A stretch of 30,964 nt of DNA from VRUE01 sp963837735 (GTDB lineage: Bacteria > Actinomycetota > Thermoleophilia > Solirubrobacterales > 70-9). Positions within the stretch are counted from its first letter, which is position 1, and every line of letters begins with the position of its first letter. The translations under genes and the position numbers were made by a program. Location: contig CAWIOM010000015.1 of assembly GCA_963837735.1 (NCBI GenBank), positions 1 through 30,964 of the forward strand, written 5' to 3'. The notes beneath the pieces are model-generated. The model saw nothing but the letters and a program-made list of their open reading frames with translations, did not search any database and was not told where the DNA came from. Shown here piece by piece: positions 1 to 7,978 of this stretch.

Positions 1-779
1 GCCCTTCGGCGTGCAGCCGAGGGCGAGCAATCCGCTCGCCGCGTTGCCGTCGTCGAATTCGACGCTCGGTTCGAAGACGAGGTTGCCGTCGGAGCACCTG
101 GCCAGCAGGTAGCCGTGCCTCCTGCCGCCGGCGGTGGCGACCTGCCGCCGGAGCTTCAGGTCGAAGGCGGCGAGCGAGCCCGCTCCGCCGGCGATCGACG
201 GCACCCTGACCGCGGCCCGCAGGCCGAAGGCGCCCTTTGGCAGCTTCGCGATCTCGATCGGGATGACGATCGCCTCGGGCGCCGGGACGGTGAGGTAGGC
301 GTGGAGGAGGATCGTCGTCGTGCCCCTCACGCTGCCTCCGTTGAAGGCGAGCAGCCTGCTCTGCGCCTGGAACGGCGCCGATTCGGGCGCGGCGATCTCG
401 AGCCTGGCCGAGCCGCTGCCGAGGACGGCGGCGGCGCAGGCCGCTTCGGCGCCCTCGCTGGTCTGGTTTTCCAGCTCTCCGGCGGTGCACGCCGGGATGC
501 CCCTGGTGTCGATCGCGACGCTCCTGTCGATGGCGATCGTGGCCTGCCTGATCGCCGGGATGTGGGTCACTCCGTCTCCCTTGATCCGGCTGGAGAGGAC
601 CACGCCGATCGCTGCCCGCTTCGAGCGCGGCAGCGCCCTCGGACTGACCGTCGCGCCGAAGCTGGTCTTCAGGCCCCACTCGACGAAGATCGACTTCGCG
701 GCGGCGCCCGCGACCAGCGCGCGCAGAGCAGGGCGAGGATGCCGAGAATGATTGCCAGCCGGGTGGGGCGCCTGCGCAT
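1..779 (-). CDS. Exported protein of unknown function, 3' end cut by window edge, frameshifted near its start
   Basis: The minus strand encodes a protein beginning ATG at 779-777 (MRRRPTRLAIILGILALLC), a signal-peptide-like basic plus hydrophobic start. After about 19 codons this frame runs into a stop, but the neighbouring frame continues open to the window edge from ALVAGAAAKSIFVEWG onward. Adding one base in the GC-alternating stretch at about 717-724 restores a continuous protein of roughly 258 residues. The mature part has several Cys residues and ends in the window with LLARCSDGNLVF, then VEFDDG and LALGCTPKG. From memory this resembles the C-terminus of an expanded family of secreted Solirubrobacterales proteins; no function is known to me. 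It lies divergent to fumC with a 48-63 bp gap. The indel may be a sequencing error or real decay. The frames on the opposite strand here look like shadows. Confidence 0.6.
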
Positions 780-789
780 CCCTGCACGC

Positions 790-804
790 TAGCGGTCCCC
801 GCTA
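790..804. promoter_or_regulatory. Small inverted repeat in the gap between the divergent exported-protein gene and fumC
   Basis: TAGCGG (790-795) and CCGCTA (799-804) form perfect 6-bp arms around a 3-base loop. The right arm runs into TAATAC (803-808), a plausible -10 element for fumC. No convincing -35 is visible, so its role as operator or promoter is inference. Confidence 0.25.
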
Positions 805-842
805 ATACGCTTGTCGGACCAACTCATATGGAGGCATCGACT

Positions 843-2156
843 TTGACTCAGCAGCTCTGGGGTGGCGAGACCACCAAGGCCGTCGACAACTTTCCGGTTT
901 CGGGGGAGCGGGTGCCGGTGCCCGTGGTCCGTTGGCTGGGCCGGCTGAAGGCGGCGGCGGCGGTCGCCAACGGAGAGCTCGGGGTGCTCGACTCCGAGCT
1001 CGCGGCTCGGATCTCCGACGCCGGCGAGGCGGTTGCCGCGGGCGAGCACGACGACCAGTTCCCGATCGACGTCTTCCAGACCGGCTCCGGGACCTCGTCG
1101 AACATGAATGCCAACGAGGTGCTCGCCAACCTCGCCGGCGACGAGGCCCATCCCAACGACCACGTCAACATGGGCCAGTCCTCCAACGACGTCTTCCCGT
1201 CCGCCGTCCACCTGGCGGCGCTCGGCGAGGTCACCCACGACCTGCTGCCGGCGATGGGCGGGCTCGAGTCCGCCCTCGCCGGCAAGGCGACCCGGTTCGC
1301 CGACGTCGTCAAGGCCGGCCGCACGCACCTGATGGACGCCGTCCCGGTGACCCTCGGCCAGGAGTTCGGCGGCTACGCCGCCCAGGTCCGGCTCGGGATA
1401 CAGCGGGTCGAGGCGACCCTGCGCCGGGTCGGCCAGATCCCGCTCGGCGGCACCGCCACCGGAACCGGCCTCAACACCCACCCCGAGTTCGCCGCCAAGG
1501 TGCGCGAGAAGCTCGCCGCCGACACTGGGCTGGCGATCTCCGCTCCGCTCGACCCCTTCGAGGCGCAGGGAAACCGCGACGCGCTGGTCGAGCTCTCCGG
1601 CGCGCTCAAGGTCTACGCCGTCTCCCTCAACAAGATCGCCAACGACCTGGCGCTGATGGGCTCGGGGCCGCGCGCCGGGCTCGCCGAGCTGCGCCTGCCG
1701 GAGCTGCAGAAGGGCTCCTCGATCATGCCCGGCAAGGTCAACCCGGTGATCCCCGAGGTCGTGATCCAGGTCGCCGCCCAGGTGATCGGCAACGACGCCG
1801 CGATCACCGTCGCCGGCAGCCAGGGCCAGTTCGAGCTCAACGTGCGGGTGCCGCTGATCGCCCGCAACCTGCTCGACTCGATCAAGCTGCTCGCCTCCGC
1901 CTCGCGCCTGCTCGACGAGAAATGCGTCGCCGGGCTCGAGGCCAACGAGGAGATGACCGAGCGCCACGCCGAGGCCACCCTGGCGACGGCGACGGCGCTC
2001 AACCCCCACATCGGCTACGACCGCGCCGCCGACATCGTCAAGGTCGCGGCCGAGTCGGGACGCTCGCTGCGCGAGGTCGCCATCGAGCAGGGAGTCGAGC
2101 CCGCCGTGCTCGAGGAGGCACTCGACCACCGCCGCATGGCCCGCCCGCACGGGTAG
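843..2156 (+). CDS. fumC: Fumarate hydratase, class II
   Basis: Interconverts fumarate and L-malate in the TCA cycle (cytosolic, oxygen-stable class II enzyme, homotetramer in the family). Family hallmarks are all present: TGSGTSSNMNANEV near the N-terminus, the catalytic-His region GRTHLMDAVPVTLGQEFGG, and the signature GSSIMPGKVNPVIPEV at about 1710-1757 that carries the mobile catalytic Ser loop. At about 437 residues the length is close to the usual 450-465. I chose TTG at 843 because GGAGG (830-834) lies 8 bases upstream of it. The in-frame ATG at 828 would add five residues, but it lacks a ribosome site and contains that GGAGG. Downstream is a convergent gene 22 bp away. The C-terminal helical region is complete. 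The product call is secure; the start is moderately sure. Confidence 0.95.
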   Translation: MTQQLWGGETTKAVDNFPVSGERVPVPVVRWLGRLKAAAAVANGELGVLDSELAARISDAGEAVAAGEHDDQFPIDVFQTGSGTSSNMNANEVLANLAGDEAHPNDHVNMGQSSNDVFPSAVHLAALGEVTHDLLPAMGGLESALAGKATRFADVVKAGRTHLMDAVPVTLGQEFGGYAAQVRLGIQRVEATLRRVGQIPLGGTATGTGLNTHPEFAAKVREKLAADTGLAISAPLDPFEAQGNRDALVELSGALKVYAVSLNKIANDLALMGSGPRAGLAELRLPELQKGSSIMPGKVNPVIPEVVIQVAAQVIGNDAAITVAGSQGQFELNVRVPLIARNLLDSIKLLASASRLLDEKCVAGLEANEEMTERHAEATLATATALNPHIGYDRAADIVKVAAESGRSLREVAIEQGVEPAVLEEALDHRRMARPHG

Positions 2157-2170
2157 GCCCGGCGACGGGC
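2157..2170 (+). terminator. Short hairpin just after fumC
   Basis: GCCCG (2157-2161) and CGGGC (2166-2170) flank a GCGA loop immediately after the fumC stop, in the gap between convergent genes. There is no U-tract, so it is a weak terminator candidate. Confidence 0.3.
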
Positions 2171-2178
2171 TACGGGAG

Positions 2179-3087
2179 CTAACCGCTCCGGCCGTTGCCC
2201 TTCTTCTTGCCCTTGCCCTGCTTGCCGCCGCAGCGCTTCTTGCCCTTGCCCTTCTTCTTCGAGGCGGAGGCGCGGCTCTTGGAGCCCTTGCCCTTGGCCT
2301 TCTTGCACTTCCCCTTCTTCTTGCTCTCGGCCTTCTTGCAGACCAGCTTGCCCTTGGCCGTGAGCGTCTTCTTGAAGCCCTTCTTGCACTTGAGCGGGGG
2401 CGGCGGGGGCGGCACGCAGCCGTCCGCTGACCCATTCACGCCGGGGCATTTGTCCTGGGTCTCGTCGCCGAAGAGATCGCCGTCGGCGTCCAACTCGACC
2501 GTTGCCGCGATGTTGAGTCGGAAGGCCGATTTGTAGATATTCGCGGAGGGTTCCCATCCGCTCGTATCGGGGGTCGCCGTCAAGGTACCCGGCGACGCGA
2601 GGAGGTCGCCTGCTTTGAGGACTACGTAAAGGCTGGGCACGTCAGCGACCGTCTGAAGCATTCCTGGCGCCCCCCCGGAGGAGTAGACACCGATGGATTC
2701 ACCGTTGAAGATCCGGATCCGGGACGGGAAGGTGTTGGTCCCGGTGGCGCTGACCGTCTCGAGTGCGCTCTCGTATCTGGCAATTCCCCCGTCGGTTCCG
2801 AACGCGTTCCCGACCTTCAGTTTCAGCCCGTACGTCCCGCCGCTGTTGTACGTGCTCCAGCTGGTGATGACCCCCTGGCTCGCGGGGGGGCCGGCGTACC
2901 GGTAGGGCTCGGGGGCCGATTTGGCCTCTCCGCCGTTCTGCATGGCGGTGGTGCCGGCTGGCAGCGGTTCCGTACCCGGGGCGTGGGCACCGAGCTGGAC
3001 TGAGGCGAGCGCACCGCCCGTGCCCCCGAATGCCATTGAAACGACAAGCGCAATCGCGGCCAGAGCGGCCCTTGCTTTGTTCGACAC
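2179..3087 (-). CDS. Secreted protein with a TSP3-like calcium motif and a Lys/Cys-rich C-terminal tail
   Basis: This is a 302-residue protein starting GTG at 3087. Residues 1-28 form a signal peptide (basic start, hydrophobic core, GGALA cleavage region). Residues 30-197 look like a beta-rich extracellular domain that I do not recognise. Residues 198-215 (ELDADGDLFGDETQDKCPG) match the Asp-rich thrombospondin type 3 repeat pattern, which binds calcium in known families. A run of prolines (226-231) then leads into residues 232-302, about 40% lysine with regularly placed Cys (C234, C250, C261). The tail has the start C-K-K-G-F-K-K also seen, in related form, in the secreted protein at 7979-8665. 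A cell-surface role, with the tail binding anionic wall polymers or DNA, is only inference. It is a single gene, convergent with fumC, and the aldehyde dehydrogenase upstream reads the same way. Confidence 0.8.
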   Translation of the reverse strand: MSNKARAALAAIALVVSMAFGGTGGALASVQLGAHAPGTEPLPAGTTAMQNGGEAKSAPEPYRYAGPPASQGVITSWSTYNSGGTYGLKLKVGNAFGTDGGIARYESALETVSATGTNTFPSRIRIFNGESIGVYSSGGAPGMLQTVADVPSLYVVLKAGDLLASPGTLTATPDTSGWEPSANIYKSAFRLNIAATVELDADGDLFGDETQDKCPGVNGSADGCVPPPPPPLKCKKGFKKTLTAKGKLVCKKAESKKKGKCKKAKGKGSKSRASASKKKGKGKKRCGGKQGKGKKKGNGRSG

Positions 3088-3145
3088 CTCGTTCTCCCCC
3101 TCGAGTTGGACGTCTCGTGTCCTGCGAGCTTACCCCGAAACGCTG

Positions 3146-4507
3146 TCACCCCTGGAGGGTGATGAAGCGCTCCTCGGTCAGCTCGACTACTGCGAAGGCC
3201 GGGCCCTCGCGGGTGTTGCCGGAGTCCTTGACACCGCCATAGGGCATCTGGTCGGCGCGGAAGGTCGGCACCTCGTTGATCAGGACGCCGCCGAACTCGA
3301 GTGTGTTGGCGGCCTCGAGCCCCCGTCCCATATCCCTCGTGAAGACCCCCGCCTGGAGGCCGAACTTCGAGTCGTTGGCCATCCTCAGCGCCTCGCCGAA
3401 CTCGGAGAAGCGGTCGATCGTCGCGACCGGCCCGAAGATCTCCTCGCACCAGACCTTGGCGTCGCGCGGCGGCGCGCCGAGCAGGGTCGGGGCGAGGCAG
3501 CGGCCCTCGTCGAGGAGCTCCCCCCCGGTCAGCAGCGTGGCTCCGGCGGCGACGGCCTCGTCGATCCACTCCTTGACCCGGTCGCGGTCGCCGGGGGTGA
3601 TCAGGGGGCCGACGTCGGTCTCAGGGTCGGCCGGGTCGCCGACCCTGAGCGACTCGGCCTTGGCGACGAGCCGCTCGGTGAAGGCGTCGGCGACCGCGTC
3701 GTGGACGAGGATCCGCTGGATCGAGATGCAGCTCTGGCCGGCGTGCGAGAAGGCATGGATCTGGGCCTTGTCGGCTGCGGTCTCCCAGTCGCCGTCGGCG
3801 TTGACGATCAGCGGCGCGTTCGACCCCAGCTCGAGGTTGACCTTCTTGTGGGGGACGCGGCTGCGGATGCCCCAGCCGACCGAGGCCGAGCCGGTGAAGG
3901 AGAGGGCCCTGGTCAGCTCGTGCTCGACGATCGCGTTGCCGACCTCGGATCCCGGCCCCGGGACGACGCTCAGCCAGCCGTCCGGCAGGCCGGCCTCGAG
4001 CAGGACCTCGGCCAGCTTCAGGGCCGAGATCGGCGTCTGCCCCGCCGGCTTGAGGACGACGGCGTTGCCGGCCGCGATCGCCGGCCCGAGCTTGTGGGCG
4101 ACCAGATTGAGGGGGAAGTTGAAGGGGCTGATCGCGCCGACCACCCCGAAGGGGACGCGCAGCATCACGCCGAGCTTGCCGGCGCCCGAGGCCGAGGCCT
4201 CCATCGGCACCGTGCCGCCGGTCAGCTTGCGGGCCTCGACCGAGGAGAAGGTGAGCGTGTCGGCGCAGCGCGCAGCCTCGACCCGCGCCGTCTTCAGCGG
4301 CTTGCCGGCCTCGGCGCAGATCGCCTGCGCCAGCTCCTCGACCCGCTCGGCGACCAAACCGGCGGCCCGGTCGAGGACCTCGGCCCGAGCGTGCTGGGGA
4401 AAGCCGCCGGCCTCGAAGGCCTCCTGGGCGGCGCGGGCGGCGCGGTCGACGAGCGCGGCGTCGCCCTGTGCGACCCGGCCCACGAGCGTCCCGTCGTAGG
4501 GGCTCAT
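3146..4507 (-). CDS. NAD(P)-dependent aldehyde dehydrogenase (lactaldehyde/succinate-semialdehyde type), N-terminus uncertain
   Basis: Oxidises an aldehyde to the acid with NAD(P); the substrate cannot be told from sequence. Landmarks: the Rossmann segment GVVGAISPFNFPLNLVAHK, KPAGQTPISALKLAE, the catalytic Glu in VNLELGSNAPL, the nucleophilic Cys in SHAGQSCISIQRILV and the C-terminal EEIFGPV and MPYGGVKDSG motifs. The FNFPLNLVAHK style suits the lactaldehyde/phosphonoacetaldehyde/NADP-GAPDH side of the superfamily. The annotated ATG at 4507 gives 453 residues. The frame upstream reads KIEPIDHKLLIAGEWLETGE, a typical ALDH N-terminus, open back to a TAG at 4588-4586 but with no ATG, GTG or TTG. 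The true start is therefore either a rare codon (ATC at 4576-4574 is well placed) or hidden by a base error. Divergent from the SpoIID gene. Confidence 0.9.
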   Translation of the reverse strand: MSPYDGTLVGRVAQGDAALVDRAARAAQEAFEAGGFPQHARAEVLDRAAGLVAERVEELAQAICAEAGKPLKTARVEAARCADTLTFSSVEARKLTGGTVPMEASASGAGKLGVMLRVPFGVVGAISPFNFPLNLVAHKLGPAIAAGNAVVLKPAGQTPISALKLAEVLLEAGLPDGWLSVVPGPGSEVGNAIVEHELTRALSFTGSASVGWGIRSRVPHKKVNLELGSNAPLIVNADGDWETAADKAQIHAFSHAGQSCISIQRILVHDAVADAFTERLVAKAESLRVGDPADPETDVGPLITPGDRDRVKEWIDEAVAAGATLLTGGELLDEGRCLAPTLLGAPPRDAKVWCEEIFGPVATIDRFSEFGEALRMANDSKFGLQAGVFTRDMGRGLEAANTLEFGGVLINEVPTFRADQMPYGGVKDSGNTREGPAFAVVELTEERFITLQG

Positions 4508-4641
4508 GACCTCATCCCACTCGCCGGTCTCCAGCCACTCTCCGGCGATCAGGAGCTTGTGATCGATCGGCTCGATTTTCCCAGCCTAGACGACGATCTT
4601 GCAGGCCGAGACTCGCCGGCGACGAATCTGTTTCGGCAAGG

Positions 4642-5947
4642 ATGCGAATCCGACTCACAGCCATGCTCTTCTTCCTCCTCCTGGTGCCCGCCGCGGGCGC
4701 CCGGGCGAGCGTCTCCTGGGTGGTTCAGGGGCACGGGTTCGGGCACGGGGTCGGGATGAGCCAGTACGGCGCCTACGGCTACGCCAAGCACGGCAGGGGC
4801 TACCCCTTCATCCTCGCCCACTACTACCGGGGCACCCAGCTCTCGCTGCTGCAGGGACAGCGCCTCGTCAGGGTCCTGGTCGGCGTCGTCGATGGCGACG
4901 TCGGCTTCAGCGGCGCCGGCAGCGCCTGCGGCAAGCAACTCGACCCCGAGCGCGAATACGAGGCGCACCGGACCGGCGCCCAGGTGAGATCTGCGCAACT
5001 CGGCCGGGCGGCCGCTGGCCGGCTGCGGGCGCCGGTTGCGGGCGGCCGGGGCGGGGCGCATCGAGATCTCCGGCATCGGCGCCTACCGCGGCGCGCTCGA
5101 GGTGGTCCCGACCGACTCCGACCTCGGCTCCCTGAACGCGGTCAACGCGGTCCCGGTGGACCAGTACGTGAAGGGCGTGATCCCCAACGAGTCGCCCGCC
5201 TCCTGGCCGCAGGCGGCGTTGCGGGCGCAGGCTGTGGCGGCGCGCTCCTACGCGCTCTCGGTCCAGGTCGGCGGCAACGGGTTCGACCTCTACGACGACA
5301 CCAGCAGCCAGGTCTACGAGGGGCTCTCCAGCGAGACCGCGACGACCAACCGGGCGGCGGAGGCGACGAAGGGCGAAGTCCTCACCTACCGGGGTGAGAT
5401 CGCCGAAACGTACTTCTCCGCCTGCTCCGGCGGCCATACCGAGAGCGTCCAGAACGTCTTCTTCGGCCCTTCCGTCCCCTACCTGGTCGGCGTCAACGAC
5501 CCCTACGACTACTACTGCCCCCTGCACTCCTGGAAGCTGAGGTTCAGCAACCCGGAGATCAGCGCCAGGCTCGACGGTCACCTCGAGGGGCGGCTCAAGA
5601 AGGTGCAGGTGACGAGGCGCGGCACCTCGCCCCGGATCGTCTGGGCGCGCCTCTACGGCACCGGCGGGGTGACCAGGATCCGCGGCGACGAGCTCGCCTC
5701 GGCGCTGGGCGGATACGACCGCTGGCTCACCTTCCACAAGGTCGTCAACGGCAGGCCGACCGGCTCCCCCGAAGGCGGAGCGCAGGGTGGCGCCGGCGCG
5801 GTCAAAGGGATCAGCGCCGGCTCGGGAGGCGCCGACACCGGCGAGTCCGGGGGCGCAGCCGTGGAACTGCCCGGGGTGGCGAGCGGCACGGCGGGCGGCG
5901 GCGCAACGGGGCCCTCGGGGGGCACCGGCAGCGGCTACGTGGACTAG
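4642..5947 (+). CDS. SpoIID/LytB-domain exported protein, interrupted by a one-base insertion
   Basis: SpoIID-family proteins are peptidoglycan lytic transglycosylases or amidase enhancers acting outside the membrane. Here residues 1-22 are a signal peptide (MRIRLTAMLFFLLLVPAAG). Next comes GHGFGHGVGMSQYGAYGYAK, the conserved GHG.GxGMSQYGA motif. In the second frame VIPNESPASWPQAALRAQAVAARSYAL contains the family's catalytic Glu region. SACSGGHTESVQNVF and PYLVGVNDPYD are also typical. Frame 1 covers 4642 to about 4986 and the following frame runs from about 4988 to 5947; dropping one A near 4987 joins them as HRTGAQVDLRNSAGRPLAGC. The tail (about 5764-5947) is a Gly/Ser/Ala-rich low-complexity linker, possibly wall-spanning. 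The indel is probably a sequencing error, since both halves are intact. Single gene, divergent from ALDH, convergent with the EEP gene. Confidence 0.85.
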
Positions 5948-5962
5948 AGCCGCGCGCCCGGA

Positions 5963-6919
5963 TCAGGGGATCGCGAGCCGTGCGAAGACCGCTCGGTGGT
6001 CGCTGCCCGGCACGTCCTCCACCCGGTAGTCGACGATCGCGATCCGGCGGTCGGCGAGCACATGGTCGATGGTCACCGGCGGCGGCATCCAGCGTTCCGA
6101 GGGCCAGGTCGGCTCGAGGCCGTCGCCGGTCACGTCGCCGGCGTCGCGGTACCCGGTGTCGATCAGATCGCGAAGCTCGGGGAAGTCGAGGGTCGCGTTG
6201 AAGTCCCCCGCCAGAACCCAGGGCGGGGCCGACGGGTCGGCCGCGGGCAGGCTCGCCAGCTGGGCCGCCCAGAGGCCGACGATGCGCCGCTTCGGCGGGT
6301 ATGGATGGACGTCGACGACCCGCACCGTGTGACCTCGGTCGAGCCTGACCACGGCCCGCGGCATGCGGAATCCGATCCCCCGCACCTCGGGCGCCGGCAG
6401 CTGGCGCATCAGCAGGCGCGAGTAGATTCCGCCGCCGCTCGCCCCTTCCCTGACTGTGAGCACCGCTTCGGGCAACAGCGTCGAGAGACCCGCGCCCTCG
6501 AGCGCGAGAGCGAAGCTCGGAGTCAGCTCCTGGAGGTTGAGCACGTCCGGGTGGAGGCGCCTGACGAGGCCGACCACAGCCGACGGATCGGCTTCCCCGA
6601 AGTGGATGTTGGCTGAGAGGACCCGCAGTTCGGTGGCGCCGGGGGGGATCTCCTCGCCGCTGCCGAAGGCACGCGGCAGCACCGCCGAGAGCAGGCAGGC
6701 GACGGCGAGGGTGCCGGCAGCCGCCGCGGCCCAGTTGCGCAGCGCGACCGCCGTCCCGGCGGCGAGCAGGGCGAGGAAGGCGACGTAGGGGGTGTAGGCG
6801 AGCAGGGGGACGAGCGGGTAGCCGCCCTCGACCCCGAGGACCCGGACGACGGCCCAGATCAGGATCGGGACGACGGCCACCCAGATCGCCCAGTGGCGGT
6901 CGGCGCCGGCTCGTTCCAC
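5963..6919 (-). CDS. Membrane-anchored endonuclease/exonuclease/phosphatase (EEP) family hydrolase
   Basis: An EEP-superfamily (DNase I-like, Mg-dependent phosphodiesterase fold) protein of about 318 residues. The N-terminus holds three hydrophobic segments (WAIWVAVVPILIWAVVRVLG, PLVPLLAYTPYVAFLALLAA and AAAAAGTLAVACLLSAVL), which places the catalytic domain outside the membrane. Catalytic motifs follow in order: LRVLSANIHFG (metal-binding Asn), PDVLNLQELTP (Glu), VVDVHPYPP, VLAGDFNATLDFPEL (Asp/Asn), TIDHVLADRRI and GSDHRAVFARL (general-base His). Start GTG at 6919 is chosen because it lies five bases after the stop of the upstream gene; the frame is open further upstream but inside that gene. 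The substrate (nucleic acid, phospholipid or sugar phosphate) is not determined by the sequence. Convergent with the SpoIID gene. Confidence 0.85.
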   Translation of the reverse strand: MERAGADRHWAIWVAVVPILIWAVVRVLGVEGGYPLVPLLAYTPYVAFLALLAAGTAVALRNWAAAAAGTLAVACLLSAVLPRAFGSGEEIPPGATELRVLSANIHFGEADPSAVVGLVRRLHPDVLNLQELTPSFALALEGAGLSTLLPEAVLTVREGASGGGIYSRLLMRQLPAPEVRGIGFRMPRAVVRLDRGHTVRVVDVHPYPPKRRIVGLWAAQLASLPAADPSAPPWVLAGDFNATLDFPELRDLIDTGYRDAGDVTGDGLEPTWPSERWMPPPVTIDHVLADRRIAIVDYRVEDVPGSDHRAVFARLAIP

Positions 6920-6923
6920 CGGC

Positions 6924-7916
6924 TCAGCCGTCCGGGTAGGGCTGGATCGCGATGCCGTGGTCGGTCTCCCGCATGCCGCACTCATACGCGGCCCCGCCGG
7001 CGAGGGTCAGCGTGCGGACAGGGCGGGCGGGGCGTTCGACGCTGAGCTCGAGGTCGGCGGCCGAGCAGTTGACGGTGTTGTGCTCGGGGCCCTTGGGGTC
7101 GGCATAGACCCAACCGACGAAGTCCGTCTTCGGAGCCGAGACGCGGCCGCGGACGACGATGTCCTCACCGGGCAGGACGAAGGAGCAGGCCGTGGGCGAG
7201 TCCTCGATCGAGGCGGAGCGAACCCTTCCGAAGCCGCCGAGCCGGTGCAGCTCGCCGTCCAGGCTGAGCATCCCCGACGGAACCCAGGGCGAGGTCCAGG
7301 GGCCGAGCTTGATCCGGGCGGCGCCGGCGTCGAAGTAGGCGCCGGGCGCGTCCTCGAAGCCCGTCCCCTCGAGCCAGACCCAGCGCTCGGCGTGCTCGGT
7401 CCCCCAGTTGTGGCCGATCATCCCGGGCCAGCCGTCGAGCTCGATCGGGTCGGTGCCGTCGACTTGCAGGGCGCCCGAGAAACGGGCCTCGGGGTAGGGG
7501 GCGACGAACTTCGTCTTCGGCACGGGCGCCTCGTATAGCCAATCGGCCGGCAGGTACTTGCAGGGCGCGGCGTCGCCCTCGAAGGTCAGGTCCCAGCTGG
7601 CGCGCAGGGCATCCGTCTCTATCTCGCCCCTCGCCCTGCCTGGGCCGAGGGCCGCCCCGGCGACGCGGATCCAGCCGCCGTCGGGAACGGCGAGCTCGGC
7701 CGCCGGCACGGTCGACTTCGTCGCCCGTGGGCCCTCGGCCTCGCGATCGAAGAGGACGAACCAGATCGAGGCGTTGGGCTCGGCACCGGGGCGCTTGTGG
7801 ACCGTGTGCCGGATCCAGAGGGCCTGCCCGCCCCCCGGGCGGGCCGCCTTCAGGTAAAAGCTCTCGTAGTGACCGCCTCGGGCGGCGACCCTGGGGAACC
7901 TGGCGCCTTCGTCCAT
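6924..7916 (-). CDS. Lipocalin-like (AttH/CrtC/tocopherol-cyclase-type) protein of unknown substrate
   Basis: A 330-residue soluble protein with no signal peptide. Two beta-rich halves and the motif WPGMIGHNWGTEHAERWVWL are reminiscent of the AttH/hydroxyneurosporene-synthase (CrtC)/tocopherol cyclase calycin group, where a GHNWG-type sequence is conserved. The start IRHTVHKRPG, then ASIWFVLFD, and the later FVGWVYADPKGPEHNTVNCSAAD also fit that pattern. Members bind or modify hydrophobic ligands, but I cannot assign a reaction. ATG at 7916 has no clear ribosome site; TAGAGT at 7928-7923 (minus strand) sits seven bases upstream, so a leaderless transcript is possible. It is followed after four bases by the EEP gene, suggesting one transcript. 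Divergent from the secreted protein gene at 7979. Confidence 0.65.
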   Translation of the reverse strand: MDEGARFPRVAARGGHYESFYLKAARPGGGQALWIRHTVHKRPGAEPNASIWFVLFDREAEGPRATKSTVPAAELAVPDGGWIRVAGAALGPGRARGEIETDALRASWDLTFEGDAAPCKYLPADWLYEAPVPKTKFVAPYPEARFSGALQVDGTDPIELDGWPGMIGHNWGTEHAERWVWLEGTGFEDAPGAYFDAGAARIKLGPWTSPWVPSGMLSLDGELHRLGGFGRVRSASIEDSPTACSFVLPGEDIVVRGRVSAPKTDFVGWVYADPKGPEHNTVNCSAADLELSVERPARPVRTLTLAGGAAYECGMRETDHGIAIQPYPDG

Positions 7917-7940
7917 GGCGGAACTCTAGCCCCGGCGACC

Positions 7941-7978
7941 TTGATCGCCCCTAAAGGGGCCGGTAATCTTGGGGACAC
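7941..7978 (+). promoter_or_regulatory. Sigma-70-type promoter for a leaderless mRNA, with an inverted repeat in the spacer
   Basis: TTGATC (7941-7946) and TAATCT (7964-7969) are separated by exactly 17 bases. The first codon GTG is at 7979, about where transcription should begin, so the mRNA would be leaderless, which is common in actinobacteria. The spacer contains GCCCCT AA AGGGGC (7947-7960), perfect 6-bp arms, a candidate operator covering both this promoter and the divergent gene's upstream region. Confidence 0.5.

Noticed and set aside
789..2435. Long open frame on the minus strand opposite fumC
   Set aside because: Its product is Arg/Gly/Asp-rich with no motifs and is a GC-rich antisense shadow of an unmistakable fumarase.
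2921..4759. 612-codon open frame on the plus strand opposite the aldehyde dehydrogenase
   Set aside because: No domain features; the minus strand carries all ALDH catalytic motifs.
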